DNA of 42,022 bases from a virus. Positions 8,476-16,847 of the stretch are shown piece by piece. Below the pieces are notes generated by a model. The model was not told the DNA's origin and searched no databases. It saw nothing but the letters and a program-made list of their open reading frames with translations. Within the stretch, counting starts at the first letter, position 1. Each line of letters opens with the position of its first letter. Both the position numbers and the translations under genes were made by a program. The stretch covers positions 1 to 42,022 of IMG/VR virus record IMGVR_UViG_3300037468_000470; one strand, given 5' to 3'.

Positions 8476-10733
8476 CAGTAGCCCGTCACCGCGACCGCGA
8501 GTTGCTGCTGGCGGATGAGCTGCCCGACGCGGCCGGCGACCATGCGCGCGGCCTGTTCGTCGGTGCCGTTGAGGTTGCCGATGTTGACGACGAGATGGAG
8601 GCCGCCGCCGCCGGGCGCGGCCTTACCCTGCGGCGTGAAGGTCGCGCGCTCGGGGCCGGCCTCGCCGGCAAGGAACAGAGTCGGGCGGGTGACCATGTAG
8701 TCGCCGCCTGCGGCTTGGCCGCCGCCGAAGGCCCAGTTCCAGCCTGAGCTGATGCCACCCTTGACCTTGCCGGCGGCGCTGGCCCACCAAGGCATCTTGT
8801 AGGCGTCGCGGGCGATGGCGGCGCGCTGCTGCTTCTCGTACTCCAGCGCCTTCCTGTACTCCGGCGAGTCCTTGCCGTACTTCGCCGCCACTTTGGCCAT
8901 GTACTTGTCGAGCGCCTTGTCCGCCCCGGCCCGCGCCTGGCCCGCCTGGTCGGCAGCCTGGTTCATGCTGTCGATCGCGTTGCCGAGCTTGGACAGCTGA
9001 TTCATCGTGAACGTCACGGCGATCGCCAGAGCGGCGAACGTGGCGGCCGACTTCACGGCGCTCTTGTCCATCCCGAGGATGCTGCCCCTGGCGCGACCCG
9101 AGGCGGTGCCCATCTGGCCGATCGGCACGGCCGCGCCCTTCGCCTTCCCGCCCATGGTGCCGATGCGCGTGCCGGCCAGCGTGGAGGCCCCGGCGCTCCT
9201 GCGGTCGGCGGCCGTCTCAAGGTTGCTGGCGGTGACGGAGCGCGAGTCTGCCGCCGCTTCGCGGTTCGAGGCCGCTGCCTCGCGGTTGGCTGCAGCCGTG
9301 GAGCGCTGCTGCGCCTGCGTGTTGAGGTTGGTCGCGGCGGTGTTGCGCTGCTCGGCCGCGGTGCTCGCCTGCGTCGTCCCGCCAAGCGGCCCGGAGCCAC
9401 TTCCCGGCTGAAGGTTGCCGGGGCCGGAAGAAGTCCCTGCCATCTGGCGCTTGAAGCTGAAGTTGCGAATCGACTGGAAGCCCGTGAGGACCTTGCCGGT
9501 GATGACGAGCAGGGGGCCGATGGCGGCCACGAGCAGGCCCACGCCAACGACGACCGTCTGCAGCCACTTCGGCATGCCAGAGAGCCCGTCGGCCAGCCAC
9601 TTGATGGCGCCGGCGGCCTTCGAGATCATCGGGGCGAGTACCTCGCCGATGTTGATGGCCGCCGTCTCCAGGCTGCCCTTCATGTTCTCGAGGGCGCCGC
9701 CGAGGCCCTTCATGCGGGCCTCAGCCATATCGGTCGCGGCGCTCTGGTCGTTCGTCGCCTTGGTGTACTTCTCAAGGCCCTCGGCGCCGCCCTGCATGAG
9801 GATCGTCGCGGCGCGCGTCGCGTCGCTGCCGAACATCACGTTCATGGCGAGCGTCTTCTGCTCGTCGGAGAGCCCGCCCATCTTCTCCTGGAGGATCTCG
9901 GCGACCTCAGCGATCGATTTCATGCTGCCGTCTGCGTTCGTGAAGTCGATGCCGAGCTGCGCCATCATGCCGGCGGCCTTGTCCGTGGTCGGCACGAGGC
10001 GCGTGAGCATGGTCTTCAGCGAGGTTCCCGCGTCCGAGCCGCGGATGCCCTTGTCGGCGAACTCGGCGAGCACGGCCACTGTCTCCTGCAGCGAGAGCCC
10101 AGCCGTCTTCGCTCCAGGGCCGACCTGGCTGAGGGCGAGAGCGAGGTCGGAGACGTCGGCGCTGGAGGCGTTCGCACCACCGGCCAGGGCCGCCGCCACG
10201 GTGGCCGCGTCCTTGGCTTCCAGGCTGAAAGTGTTCATCGCGTTGCTCGTGATGGTCGCCGCGTCGGCGAGCGCGAGGTTACCCGCTGCCGCGAGGTCCA
10301 TGGTCGCCTTGAGGCCGCCGGCCTTGATCTGCACGGGCGTCATGCCGGACTTGGCCAGCTCGAGCATGGCGTCGGCCGCTTCGCCGGCGCTGAACACGGT
10401 GTCGGCGCCCATCTGCTTCGCGTACTCGGAGAGGTCGTCGAGCTCTGCAGACGAGGCCCCGGAGGCCGCCTGCACCTGGTTCATGGAGGTCTCGAACTTG
10501 GCGGCGGAGTTCACGGCCACGGCGCCGACCGCGAGCAGCGGCAGGGTCACGCCCATGGACATGCTCTTGCCGGCGCCCACCATCTTGTCGCCCATGAGAC
10601 CGAGCTTCTGCGACGGTGCGTCCAGCGAGCCGCCGGCGCCCTTGGCCGCGGCCTCGACGTCCTTCAGTGCCTTCTGCGCGCCCTTGGAGTCGCCGCTGAT
10701 GACGAGGCGCAGCATTGTCTCCATGGCGGGCAT
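8475..10733 (-). CDS. Tape measure protein (TP901-type)
   Basis: This 752-residue protein is the tail-length ruler. The N-terminal half has the Ala/Gly-rich helical pattern of TP901-type minor tail proteins (KFETSMNQVQAASGAS, then MGADTVFSAGEAADAMLELAKSG). A hydrophobic segment lies near residues 390-420. A helical repeat region (about 455-530) is built from blocks such as NREAAA and NLETAADRRS, and the C-terminus contains the tail-tip-like ending TRPTLFLAGEAGPE. At roughly 0.15 nm per residue it predicts a tail of about 110 nm. ATG 10733 is used. An in-frame ATG nine bases downstream is the alternative. Confidence 0.92.
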   Translation of the reverse strand: MPAMETMLRLVISGDSKGAQKALKDVEAAAKGAGGSLDAPSQKLGLMGDKMVGAGKSMSMGVTLPLLAVGAVAVNSAAKFETSMNQVQAASGASSAELDDLSEYAKQMGADTVFSAGEAADAMLELAKSGMTPVQIKAGGLKATMDLAAAGNLALADAATITSNAMNTFSLEAKDAATVAAALAGGANASSADVSDLALALSQVGPGAKTAGLSLQETVAVLAEFADKGIRGSDAGTSLKTMLTRLVPTTDKAAGMMAQLGIDFTNADGSMKSIAEVAEILQEKMGGLSDEQKTLAMNVMFGSDATRAATILMQGGAEGLEKYTKATNDQSAATDMAEARMKGLGGALENMKGSLETAAINIGEVLAPMISKAAGAIKWLADGLSGMPKWLQTVVVGVGLLVAAIGPLLVITGKVLTGFQSIRNFSFKRQMAGTSSGPGNLQPGSGSGPLGGTTQASTAAEQRNTAATNLNTQAQQRSTAAANREAAASNREAAADSRSVTASNLETAADRRSAGASTLAGTRIGTMGGKAKGAAVPIGQMGTASGRARGSILGMDKSAVKSAATFAALAIAVTFTMNQLSKLGNAIDSMNQAADQAGQARAGADKALDKYMAKVAAKYGKDSPEYRKALEYEKQQRAAIARDAYKMPWWASAAGKVKGGISSGWNWAFGGGQAAGGDYMVTRPTLFLAGEAGPERATFTPQGKAAPGGGGLHLVVNIGNLNGTDEQAARMVAGRVGQLIRQQQLAVAVTGY

Positions 10734-10737
10734 GAGG

Positions 10738-11160
10738 TCAGCCCCCGATCCTCAAGCTCAGAGCGTCGATGACGGCGGCCTTGTCCTGGTCGATGAGGTC
10801 GCCGATGTAGATCGTCCCGGCCTTGCGCGTCATGGACACCTTGGGCTCGATGAACGACTCGGCGATCATCCAGTCCATGAAGAGGCGGCGCTGCTCGTCG
10901 TCCATCTTGTTCATGGGGTCGGCGAGAATCTCGAGGCCACCCTTGCGCAGCAGGCTGCCGATCTTCGGCGGCACGCGGCCCGTGACGTACAGGTACTGCA
11001 GGGGCGGGTCGCAGATCCGCGCGACCGCGCCGCTTGGCAGGGTCGCAAGGGTGCCCGCCAGCGCCTTGCTCTTGCTCGGCCACGCCTCCGCAGAGGTCGG
11101 TTCAGCGGGCAGCGCCGCCACCAGCACGTCCTCGGCTGGCTCCTGCTTGGCGTTAGTCAT
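10738..11160 (-). CDS. Tail assembly chaperone, second reading frame
   Basis: This 140-residue protein sits between the tail chaperone-like gene and the tape measure, the usual place of the second chaperone frame (the T part of a G/GT pair). It is Ala-rich at the N-terminus and helical after that. ATG 11160 has GGAG upstream and overlaps the stop of the preceding gene by eight bases (ATGACTAA). The frame stays open upstream as far as 11211, so it could also be made as an extension of the previous protein by a frameshift. Confidence 0.65.
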   Translation of the reverse strand: MTNAKQEPAEDVLVAALPAEPTSAEAWPSKSKALAGTLATLPSGAVARICDPPLQYLYVTGRVPPKIGSLLRKGGLEILADPMNKMDDEQRRLFMDWMIAESFIEPKVSMTRKAGTIYIGDLIDQDKAAVIDALSLRIGG

Positions 11161-11575
11161 CGTCGTCTCCAGTCCAGGGGTCGGGAACGCTGAATACATG
11201 CGCGCCCTCACGCGGCTCGTCCTCCGCCTCTTCCGCGGCCGCGCGGCGCGCCGCCCGCAGAGCCAGGAGGCAGCCCTGGTCGAGCACCCACGCGAGCGTC
11301 GGTTCGCCGACCCTCAGGCGCGACGAGGGCAGCTCTTTGAAGCCCTCGCAGACCGCGGCAAGGGTGACGGCCTCTCCCGTCCCGCAGAACGAACGAAGGC
11401 CCCACAGGGCCACGGCGTGGACGTCTTCCGAGGTGAGGTCCCCGGCGTCCACCTCCGCGTGCGCGAGCGTCGCCCGTGCCAAGTCCAGCGCGCCGCCGCC
11501 CCCGGAGAGCAGGGAGATGAGTCCCGGCGTCTCCAGGGGCGCGAGCGCGCCACTCGGAAGGGCGACCAGCGGCAT
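11153..11575 (-). CDS. Tail assembly chaperone, first reading frame
   Basis: This 140-residue protein lies between the tail tube and tape measure genes. It is Leu/Ala-rich and helical and ends in the acidic run DPWTGDDDD. Position, size and the overlap with the next frame match siphophage tail chaperones that coat the tape measure before the tail tube forms. The end of the gene reads GTT CCC GAC CCC TGG. A +1 slip on CCC-T would enter the next gene's frame. Family assignment rests on synteny, as these proteins are poorly conserved. Confidence 0.65.
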   Translation of the reverse strand: MPLVALPSGALAPLETPGLISLLSGGGGALDLARATLAHAEVDAGDLTSEDVHAVALWGLRSFCGTGEAVTLAAVCEGFKELPSSRLRVGEPTLAWVLDQGCLLALRAARRAAAEEAEDEPREGAHVFSVPDPWTGDDDD

Positions 11576-11579
11576 GGGC

Positions 11580-12503
11580 TTACGGTGTGACGTCGTAGGT
11601 GGCAGTCGCGTAGGCGCCGCCGCCGGCCGGGTAGCGCGCTTCCCAGCCGTACTTGCCCTCGCGGCGCCGCTTGGCCTCGATGGGGTCGCGGTCGACGGAT
11701 ACGAGCTGGCAGGCGGGCATCACGAGGGTTACGCCCATGGAGCCGCGCGTCAGCGCGATGGTCACGGCAAACGGCGTTCCCGCGGCGAGCGCGGCGATGT
11801 CGGCGGCCGCCATGGACTGCTTGCCGATGGTCCCGGAGACGGTCGGCAGCGCGTCGTTCTTGTACTGCAGCGTGTCCGGGTAGAGCGAGCTGCCGAGGAA
11901 GGAGTTGATCGCCTCGATCTGATTGACGATCTTGAAGTCGAAGTCCGTGGTCACGGCGGTGTCGGTCATCCACGTGATCGTCATGTCGCCCTTGCGGAAC
12001 GGCGCGGCGGTGTCGAGGCTGGGCGTGATGACCGGGTCGGCGATGTCCTCGCAGGTGAGGCCTACGCAGGAGGCGTCCATCTCAAGGACGCCGGCGTTGA
12101 ACTTGAAGGCCAGTTCCTCGACGCCCATGCCGGCCGCACTCTGGTACTTCGCGTCGCCGCTCGCGCCGACGATCTTGAGGCTCGGCGGCGGGTCGGTCGT
12201 CACGAATACGGAGGTCGCGGCGACGGGAGCGCCCATGGCGGCGCACATGAACTGCTGCAGGTCGAGCGGGCGCGGGTGCATGCCCGTGAGCTTCACGGTC
12301 GGCTTGTACTCCGCGGCGCCGAGGTGCGGCATCGGCGCGAGGAAGCCGCGCACGATGTCCTGCTCTTCGAAGAGTTCGATGCCGTCGTCCATGGCGATCT
12401 GCTTGACGGCCGGGTAGCGGGCGCTGCCCACGAACTCGTCGACGTGCCCGGGATAGCCCGGCTTCTCGGTCTGCACCTGCACGTATGGTCCGGTCGATGC
12501 CAT
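11580..12503 (-). CDS. Major tail (tube) protein
   Basis: This 307-residue protein lies between tail-completion genes and the chaperone pair, the standard slot for the tail tube protein. The sequence is beta-rich, alternating hydrophobic strands with Thr, Gly and Asp, and ends in a strand (YATATYDVTP). ATG 12503 follows GAGG. Residues 1-35 resemble the start of long tail-tube proteins that carry an extra N-terminal arm. Tube identity is inferred from order, length and composition. Confidence 0.75.
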   Translation of the reverse strand: MASTGPYVQVQTEKPGYPGHVDEFVGSARYPAVKQIAMDDGIELFEEQDIVRGFLAPMPHLGAAEYKPTVKLTGMHPRPLDLQQFMCAAMGAPVAATSVFVTTDPPPSLKIVGASGDAKYQSAAGMGVEELAFKFNAGVLEMDASCVGLTCEDIADPVITPSLDTAAPFRKGDMTITWMTDTAVTTDFDFKIVNQIEAINSFLGSSLYPDTLQYKNDALPTVSGTIGKQSMAAADIAALAAGTPFAVTIALTRGSMGVTLVMPACQLVSVDRDPIEAKRRREGKYGWEARYPAGGGAYATATYDVTP

Positions 12504-12506
12504 GCC

Positions 12507-12668
12507 TCAGTCCTCCTCTTTGCGCGGCTTCTCGGCCGGCTTCTTGGCAGCAGGTTCGGGCGCGGTCGCGCCCCGCTCGGCGGCGGCCTTGGCTGCCTCG
12601 GCCTCTTCCGCCGTGTCGAAGTAGGCGTCTGCGCCGTCGCCGGCCAGGTCGTGGATGCGGTAAGCCAT
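12507..12668 (-). CDS. Small acidic/Lys-rich protein of the tail module
   Basis: This 53-residue protein starts at ATG 12668 with AAGGGGG seven bases upstream. The first 20 residues (MAYRIHDLAG..AYFDTAEEAE) look folded. The rest is an Ala, Glu, Lys and Pro-rich tail ending in KPRKEED. Small proteins of this shape are common between head-tail connector and tail tube genes, but no function is known. It lies 10 bases downstream of the previous stop. Confidence 0.6.
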   Translation of the reverse strand: MAYRIHDLAGDGADAYFDTAEEAEAAKAAAERGATAPEPAAKKPAEKPRKEED

Positions 12669-12678
12669 GGTCGCCCCC

Positions 12679-13164
12679 TTAGGGAGTCTCGTAGACGGTC
12701 GTGGTGAAGAGCAGGGCCACGTCGCGGAGGATGCCGTTGTCGGTCGTGTACTCGCGGGCGAAGCCGCCGCCGATGTAGTTGGTCTCGCCGCAGTCGAGCG
12801 AGTCGATGGGGCCGAGGATCTCCTTGGCGGCGCGCATGTAGCGAAGCAGCCGCGTCTCCTGCGCCACTTGGCTGTCAGGCCCCACGATGAAGGCGACCTC
12901 GACGGGGTGCGCGACCCCGTACTCACCGCCGACGCTGGGCTCTTGTGCGTCCTCAGGCTGCGGGCGGATGACCACGGCCGGATAGGAGACAAGGGCCTGC
13001 GCAGCCGGCTTGTCGAAGACGCGCAGGTAGCTCCTGGCGGCCGGCTCCGTGATCGCGTAGGCGTCGGCGTACTCGCTGTTCAGCGCGGAGACCTTGCTGG
13101 CCATGCCTGCCTGCAGCGCCGCGGCGACCTGGTCGAGAACCTGCTCCATGCCCGGCATGCCCAT
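12679..13164 (-). CDS. Probable tail terminator / completion protein
   Basis: This 161-residue protein overlaps the previous gene by TGATG at 13164. It has a helical N-terminus and a beta-rich core (PAVVIRPQPED, VEVAFIVGPDS, DVALLFTTTVYE), which fits the fold of tail terminator proteins that cap the tube and bind the head. It is encoded directly after a tail-completion protein and before the tail tube, where terminators normally lie. Assignment is by synteny and pattern. Confidence 0.6.
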   Translation of the reverse strand: MGMPGMEQVLDQVAAALQAGMASKVSALNSEYADAYAITEPAARSYLRVFDKPAAQALVSYPAVVIRPQPEDAQEPSVGGEYGVAHPVEVAFIVGPDSQVAQETRLLRYMRAAKEILGPIDSLDCGETNYIGGGFAREYTTDNGILRDVALLFTTTVYETP

Positions 13165-13751
13165 CAGGACACCGGCAGGGCGGAGCGGAAGTCGAGACTG
13201 GACAGCTCCTGGTTGTAGATCTTCGAGCCTTTGCCGATGAGGCCTGAGTGGTGCGCCTCTTCGCGCACCCAGATGTCGACCGTGCGGCGCATCTGCACGC
13301 CGCGCATGGCGGTGCCGACGATGACGGGGCGCGAGGGCATCTTTTTGGTGCCGTCGGAGAAGAACCTGCCGTACGCGATCGCCTTGGAGGCGGAGTCCAT
13401 GCCGAAGGACGCGGCCACCTTCGTGATGACCTGCGAGTAGCCGCTGCCGCCGGTCATGGACGAACGTAGGGCGCCGGTGAGCACGCCGATCTTGCGGCCC
13501 GGGTAGTGCCTCTGCTTCCAGGCGGCGTACTCTTCGCTGAGCCTTGCCCAGCGCCCGCTACCGGCCGCGCCCTCGGTCTGGAACTGCTTGCTCATCTGCT
13601 GGCGGAAGACGCCGCCGATGCGGCTGAACATCGGGCTCCAGTCGGAGATGCCCTCGGTGAAGCGGGAGAGCTGGAACTCGAACTCCTTGAGCGGCGGGTC
13701 GGTGCGCAGGTCGAAGGTGACGCCGGCGCTCTTGCGGCTGACGGTGGCCAC
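13164..13751 (-). CDS. Phage virion morphogenesis / tail completion protein (gpS-like)
   Basis: This 195-residue protein carries the signature of the phage_tail_S / virion morphogenesis family. WARLSEEYAAWKQRHYPGRK followed by LTGALRSSM lies at residues about 69-103. These proteins act in tail completion or head-tail joining. GTG 13751 is two bases from the upstream stop and has GGGG about 11 bases before it. It couples to the next gene by TGATG. Confidence 0.8.
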   Translation of the reverse strand: MATVSRKSAGVTFDLRTDPPLKEFEFQLSRFTEGISDWSPMFSRIGGVFRQQMSKQFQTEGAAGSGRWARLSEEYAAWKQRHYPGRKIGVLTGALRSSMTGGSGYSQVITKVAASFGMDSASKAIAYGRFFSDGTKKMPSRPVIVGTAMRGVQMRRTVDIWVREEAHHSGLIGKGSKIYNQELSSLDFRSALPVS

Positions 13752-13753
13752 GG

Positions 13754-14194
13754 TCAGAACCCCGTTTCCCGCGTGGTGCGCGTGACGAGAGTGCTGCTCG
13801 CCAGCGCCGTGCCGGCAGAGTCGCGGAAGCCGTGACTGACGCGGCCGCCGCCAGCCGGCGTCATGTCGGCGCCGAGCCCGCCCTTGTCGATGAGGTCGAG
13901 GCCGCTCTGGTAGGTCTTCTCGTGGGCGCTCGCCGCGCCCTGGTCGCCGCCGACGCCCTCTGACGACGGGAACAGGCTGCGCAGCGTGCGCGCGGCCGTG
14001 CCAGACGCGCAGACCGCAGTGAGGAAGGCGAGCGCCTCGCTGTCGGTCACGGGCAGTTCGTAGCCGCGGGCCCGCAGGTGACCGTCGATCTCGGCGGAGA
14101 CCAGCGTGATGAGCGCCGCCGCCGGGGAGTCGTGCAGGTCGCCGACGGCCTGGATCAGCGGGTAGACGTCCTCGAGAGTGGCGTACTCGGTCAT
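13754..14194 (-). CDS. Head-tail connector/adaptor protein
   Basis: This 146-residue protein is helical in the first 75 residues (TLEDVYPLIQAVGDL, LITLVSAEIDGHLRARGYELPV), a pattern typical of gp6-like or DUF1320-like adaptor proteins under the portal. The C-terminal part is Gly-rich and likely flexible. ATG 14194 shares ATGA with the preceding gene. The order decoration protein, capsid, small genes, adaptor, completion protein supports the call. Confidence 0.65.
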   Translation of the reverse strand: MTEYATLEDVYPLIQAVGDLHDSPAAALITLVSAEIDGHLRARGYELPVTDSEALAFLTAVCASGTAARTLRSLFPSSEGVGGDQGAASAHEKTYQSGLDLIDKGGLGADMTPAGGGRVSHGFRDSAGTALASSTLVTRTTRETGF

Positions 14195-14625
14195 TGCAGG
14201 AAGGCGCTCACGCTGAAGGTCACGGATTGTCCATGGGCGCCCGCGTCAACAAGCGTGTGACGGGCGCGGATCTGCGAGCCGAACAGGTAGGGCTTGGTCA
14301 CGCCGGCGGCGCAGTCCGCAGAGACGTCGAAGCTCGTCGCAGCGACGCTCGCGGAGTCGAGCACGAGCCAGTACTTCTTCGCCGCGGAGTTGCCTGCGAT
14401 CTGCTGGAAGTGCCCGGCGTTGAGCCAGGTAGCGCCGTCGGGCGCGAGCACGTCGATGAGCACGTCGAGCGTGTCACCGGCGACGCCTGCTGTGGCGGTC
14501 ACGTCGAGCAGGCAGGAGATGCGCCGGGCGCGCGCGCTGTCGACGCCGGCCGCGCCCGAGTTGGCGACGGCCGTGGTGCGGGTTGCCGAGGCAAGCAGGG
14601 TCGCGACGCGCGGATAGTGGCTCAC
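14191..14625 (-). CDS. Structural protein of the head-tail region, function unknown
   Basis: This 144-residue protein starts at GTG 14625, sharing GTGA with the preceding stop. It is beta-rich and resembles a jelly-roll type decoration or minor head protein (LLDVTATAGVAGDTLDVLIDVLAPDG, KKYWLVLD). No catalytic motif is seen. The place between capsid and adaptor genes makes a virion role likely. Confidence 0.6.
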   Translation of the reverse strand: MSHYPRVATLLASATRTTAVANSGAAGVDSARARRISCLLDVTATAGVAGDTLDVLIDVLAPDGATWLNAGHFQQIAGNSAAKKYWLVLDSASVAATSFDVSADCAAGVTKPYLFGSQIRARHTLVDAGAHGQSVTFSVSAFLQ

Positions 14626-14807
14626 GGCTTCACCGCCTTACGCTTGGCGGGTTCGGCCCTCTTGGCGGGCTCACGCACCGGCGCGTCGACCCACTCGACG
14701 GCGCCGGCCTCCTCCATTTCGGCGAGGCTGCCCTTCTCACCGGGCACGAAGTCGCCGCATTTGTAGGGCTGCCCGTAGATCGTGCCGCGCTTCAGGACGT
14801 ACGGCAT
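14622..14807 (-). CDS. Small basic-tailed protein, function unknown
   Basis: This 61-residue protein has a compact beta-rich N-terminus (MPYVLKRGTIYGQPYKCGDFVPGEKG) and a C-terminal tail made of PAKRAEPAKRK-type basic repeats. ATG 14807 follows CAGGTG. Short proteins of this kind next to capsid genes are often assembly accessories, but nothing here proves it. Confidence 0.6.
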   Translation of the reverse strand: MPYVLKRGTIYGQPYKCGDFVPGEKGSLAEMEEAGAVEWVDAPVREPAKRAEPAKRKAVKP

Positions 14808-14811
14808 GGCG

Positions 14812-15435
14812 TCACCTGGCCTCGTCGGACAGGTACGAGAGGACGGTCGTGGTGGCGGCTGCGACGCCGTTCTGGAAGGTCACGCCGTGCACGTTAGCGG
14901 TCGGCGCCTTCACGGGGCACGTGGTCTGCTGCACCATCGTGGTCATGCCGCTGGCCGTGGTGTAGACGCCGGAGGTCATGCCGACGCCAAGGACGCGGCG
15001 GCTGGTCCCGATGATGTCGCCGCAGCCGACGCTGATGTTGGCGGCGCCGGAACGGGCGCCGTTCGCGACCTGCGTCACGGTCTTGAAGACCTTGGTGCCG
15101 GCGACGGTGGAGGCGCCGTTGAAGGTGATCGCCTCGGTCTGCGCATTGCCGAACTGGTCGGTGCCGGTGATGGTGCAGACTTCCGTCTGCGCGGCGTCGG
15201 CCGTGATCGTGATGTTGCGCGGGATGTCGGGCTGCGCGGCGATGGCGAGGTTGACCGCTCCGACCGACGCGGCGACGGCGGTGACGATGGTGTCGACTGC
15301 GGCGGGATCGGGGCCGGCGAAGACGTCGACGTAGCGATAGCACGGGAAGGCGCCGCCGGTGTTGGCAGCCCTGCGGCTGCCGAATCCGAGTGCGCCCGAG
15401 ATGAGCTTGGCCGGGTGCTTGAAGATGCCTGCCAT
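14812..15435 (-). CDS. Capsid-associated beta-rich protein, function unknown
   Basis: This 207-residue protein is the first gene after the major capsid gene. It is rich in Ala, Thr, Val and Gly and reads as stacked beta strands (RNITITADAAQTEVCTITG, TEAITFNGASTVAG), similar in style to Ig-like decoration or head fibre proteins. ATG 15435 has AAGGAG nine bases upstream. A strong hairpin separates it from the capsid gene, so its expression may be lower than that of the capsid protein. Confidence 0.6.
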   Translation of the reverse strand: MAGIFKHPAKLISGALGFGSRRAANTGGAFPCYRYVDVFAGPDPAAVDTIVTAVAASVGAVNLAIAAQPDIPRNITITADAAQTEVCTITGTDQFGNAQTEAITFNGASTVAGTKVFKTVTQVANGARSGAANISVGCGDIIGTSRRVLGVGMTSGVYTTASGMTTMVQQTTCPVKAPTANVHGVTFQNGVAAATTTVLSYLSDEAR

Positions 15436-15456
15436 GTTTCCGTTCTCCTTTTCGGA

Positions 15457-15487
15457 GCCCGGGGCGAGCTAGCCGCCCGCCCCGGGC
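15457..15487 (-). terminator. Strong hairpin after the major capsid gene (possible partial terminator)
   Basis: GCCCGGGGCG at 15457-15466 pairs perfectly with CGCCCCGGGC at 15478-15487, with an 11-base loop. It lies 13 bases past the capsid stop and upstream of the next gene's ribosome binding site. There is no U tract in the minus-strand transcript, so it may be a processing or mRNA-protecting hairpin and not a full terminator. Confidence 0.45.
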
Positions 15488-15500
15488 ATCATGGGTTCGG

Positions 15501-16436
15501 TCAGCTCACGACCGTGGAGTAGAGATAGGCGGAGTACAGCGACGTCTTCTTGAGGTCGCGGTAGTCGTCCACGTACCACTTCCAGGACTTCGTGTCGTCG
15601 TCCCAGACGGGACCACGGGTCGCGTAGCGCGGACCTTCGCCGGTCCATCCGAAGCTCTTCATCGGGGCGATCGAGCGCGAGGTCGCGTTGGACTCCACGC
15701 AGCCGATGAAGGCGTACTTGCCCCAGATGTTCGTGAAGGTGTTGGCCGCCGAGTAGTACACGGCGCGGCCCACAAGCAGCTTGTCGAGGCCAAGCGCCTC
15801 GGCGATCTGCGCCTCGGTGGGAAGCGCTTCCGAGGCGTTGAGGCCGAAGATGATCTTGCGCAGCTCGGAGCGCTTGCGCATCTCGCGGAAGACGTCGTAG
15901 CCGACGGCCATGACGTTGGGCTCACGGCCGACTTTGCCGCGCACCGTGGCCTTGGCGTCGTCGACCTGGTCGACGATGTCGGAGGTGTCGACGTCCCAAC
16001 GATCGGCCGCGGCCAGGGCGCTGGTCTGCGTGAACTCGCCGGTCGCGAACGCCATGTCGGCGATCGCCTTCTCCTCGATGAGCTTCATCTGCGCGAGCGG
16101 CACGGAGAGCGCGTCCTTGGCCGGGTCGACCTCGGCGTCGGCGTTCTTCATGTCCTCGTCAGGGACGCGGGCCATGAGGCCGTAGCCCTCGCAGACGTAG
16201 GAGTCGGACGACTTCGCCCACTTGACCTCGCCGTACTGCGCGCCGGGGGCGCGAACGGCCTCGACCAGCTCGAACTTCTCGGCGCCGTGAATCCAGTACT
16301 TGTCGGTCTTCTTCGCCACCGGGATCACCGGGGCGAGCTGATTGCCGATCAGGGTCGCGTCCTGGTCGGCGTACTCCTGCGCCCACTGAGTCAGGGCGGC
16401 GTCGATGTGGAGGTTCGCGTGTTGAGTGCTTGCCAT
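15501..16436 (-). CDS. Major capsid protein
   Basis: This 311-residue protein follows the protease/scaffold and decoration genes, as the capsid gene does in Mu-like head modules. It has an N-terminal arm with ASTQHANLHIDAALTQWAQEY-type helices, a long central helix (MKLIEEKAIADMAFA), and a beta-rich end (FGWTGEGPRYATRG, WYVDDYRDLKKTS), all common in HK97-fold capsid proteins of the Mu T / E-like groups. ATG 16436 has AAGGAC about 11 bases upstream. No cleavage site is evident. A strong hairpin follows the gene. Confidence 0.85.
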   Translation of the reverse strand: MASTQHANLHIDAALTQWAQEYADQDATLIGNQLAPVIPVAKKTDKYWIHGAEKFELVEAVRAPGAQYGEVKWAKSSDSYVCEGYGLMARVPDEDMKNADAEVDPAKDALSVPLAQMKLIEEKAIADMAFATGEFTQTSALAAADRWDVDTSDIVDQVDDAKATVRGKVGREPNVMAVGYDVFREMRKRSELRKIIFGLNASEALPTEAQIAEALGLDKLLVGRAVYYSAANTFTNIWGKYAFIGCVESNATSRSIAPMKSFGWTGEGPRYATRGPVWDDDTKSWKWYVDDYRDLKKTSLYSAYLYSTVVS

Positions 16437-16455
16437 CTCAAGTCACCGTCCTTTC

Positions 16456-16845
16456 TCAGACGTCTTCGGTTTGCGGATGGATGTCGATCACGATGAGGCC
16501 GGGGGTCGCGCTGGTGTACGCCTCGCGGGCGTAGCCGACGATCCAACCCTTGTCGGTCTCCTGCTTGACGAGGTGGCCGGAGGCGTCCACGTCGAGCGGG
16601 TCGTTGATGGCGACGTCGGTCGTGCCGTCGACCATGGCGTAGGACTGGCCGGCGGTGCGCACGACGAGCTGCTCGCCGGAGGCCGAGAGGCCCTGTGCGA
16701 TGCCGATGCAACGCTCGTTCGCGGCGCCGACCTCGGCCAGGCCGGAGGTGTTGACCAGCACCGCGTGATACTGCGAACTGGCGAAGGTCTCGGCCGCGAC
16801 GAATGTCTCGTCACCGAACGGACCCACTGGGAGCTTGGTGGCCAT
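16456..16845 (-). CDS. Capsid decoration protein (DUF2190-like)
   Basis: This 129-residue protein between the protease/scaffold gene and the capsid gene has the small beta-barrel pattern of DUF2190-like or lambda D-like decoration proteins: a conserved Gly-rich start, CIGIAQGLSASGEQ, VVRTAGQSYAMVDG, then ASGHLVKQ. Such proteins stabilise the expanded capsid. ATG 16845 has GGAAGGGAGG upstream. The family is assigned by pattern and place. Confidence 0.65.
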   Translation of the reverse strand: MATKLPVGPFGDETFVAAETFASSQYHAVLVNTSGLAEVGAANERCIGIAQGLSASGEQLVVRTAGQSYAMVDGTTDVAINDPLDVDASGHLVKQETDKGWIVGYAREAYTSATPGLIVIDIHPQTEDV

Positions 16846-16847
16846 GC

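Noticed and set aside
9415-11193. Long plus-strand open frame opposite the tape measure and chaperone genes
   Set aside because: It is a shadow of high-GC minus-strand codons. It has no ribosome binding site and no family-like motifs, and it lies opposite well-supported genes. The same holds for the plus-strand frame at 16803-18401.
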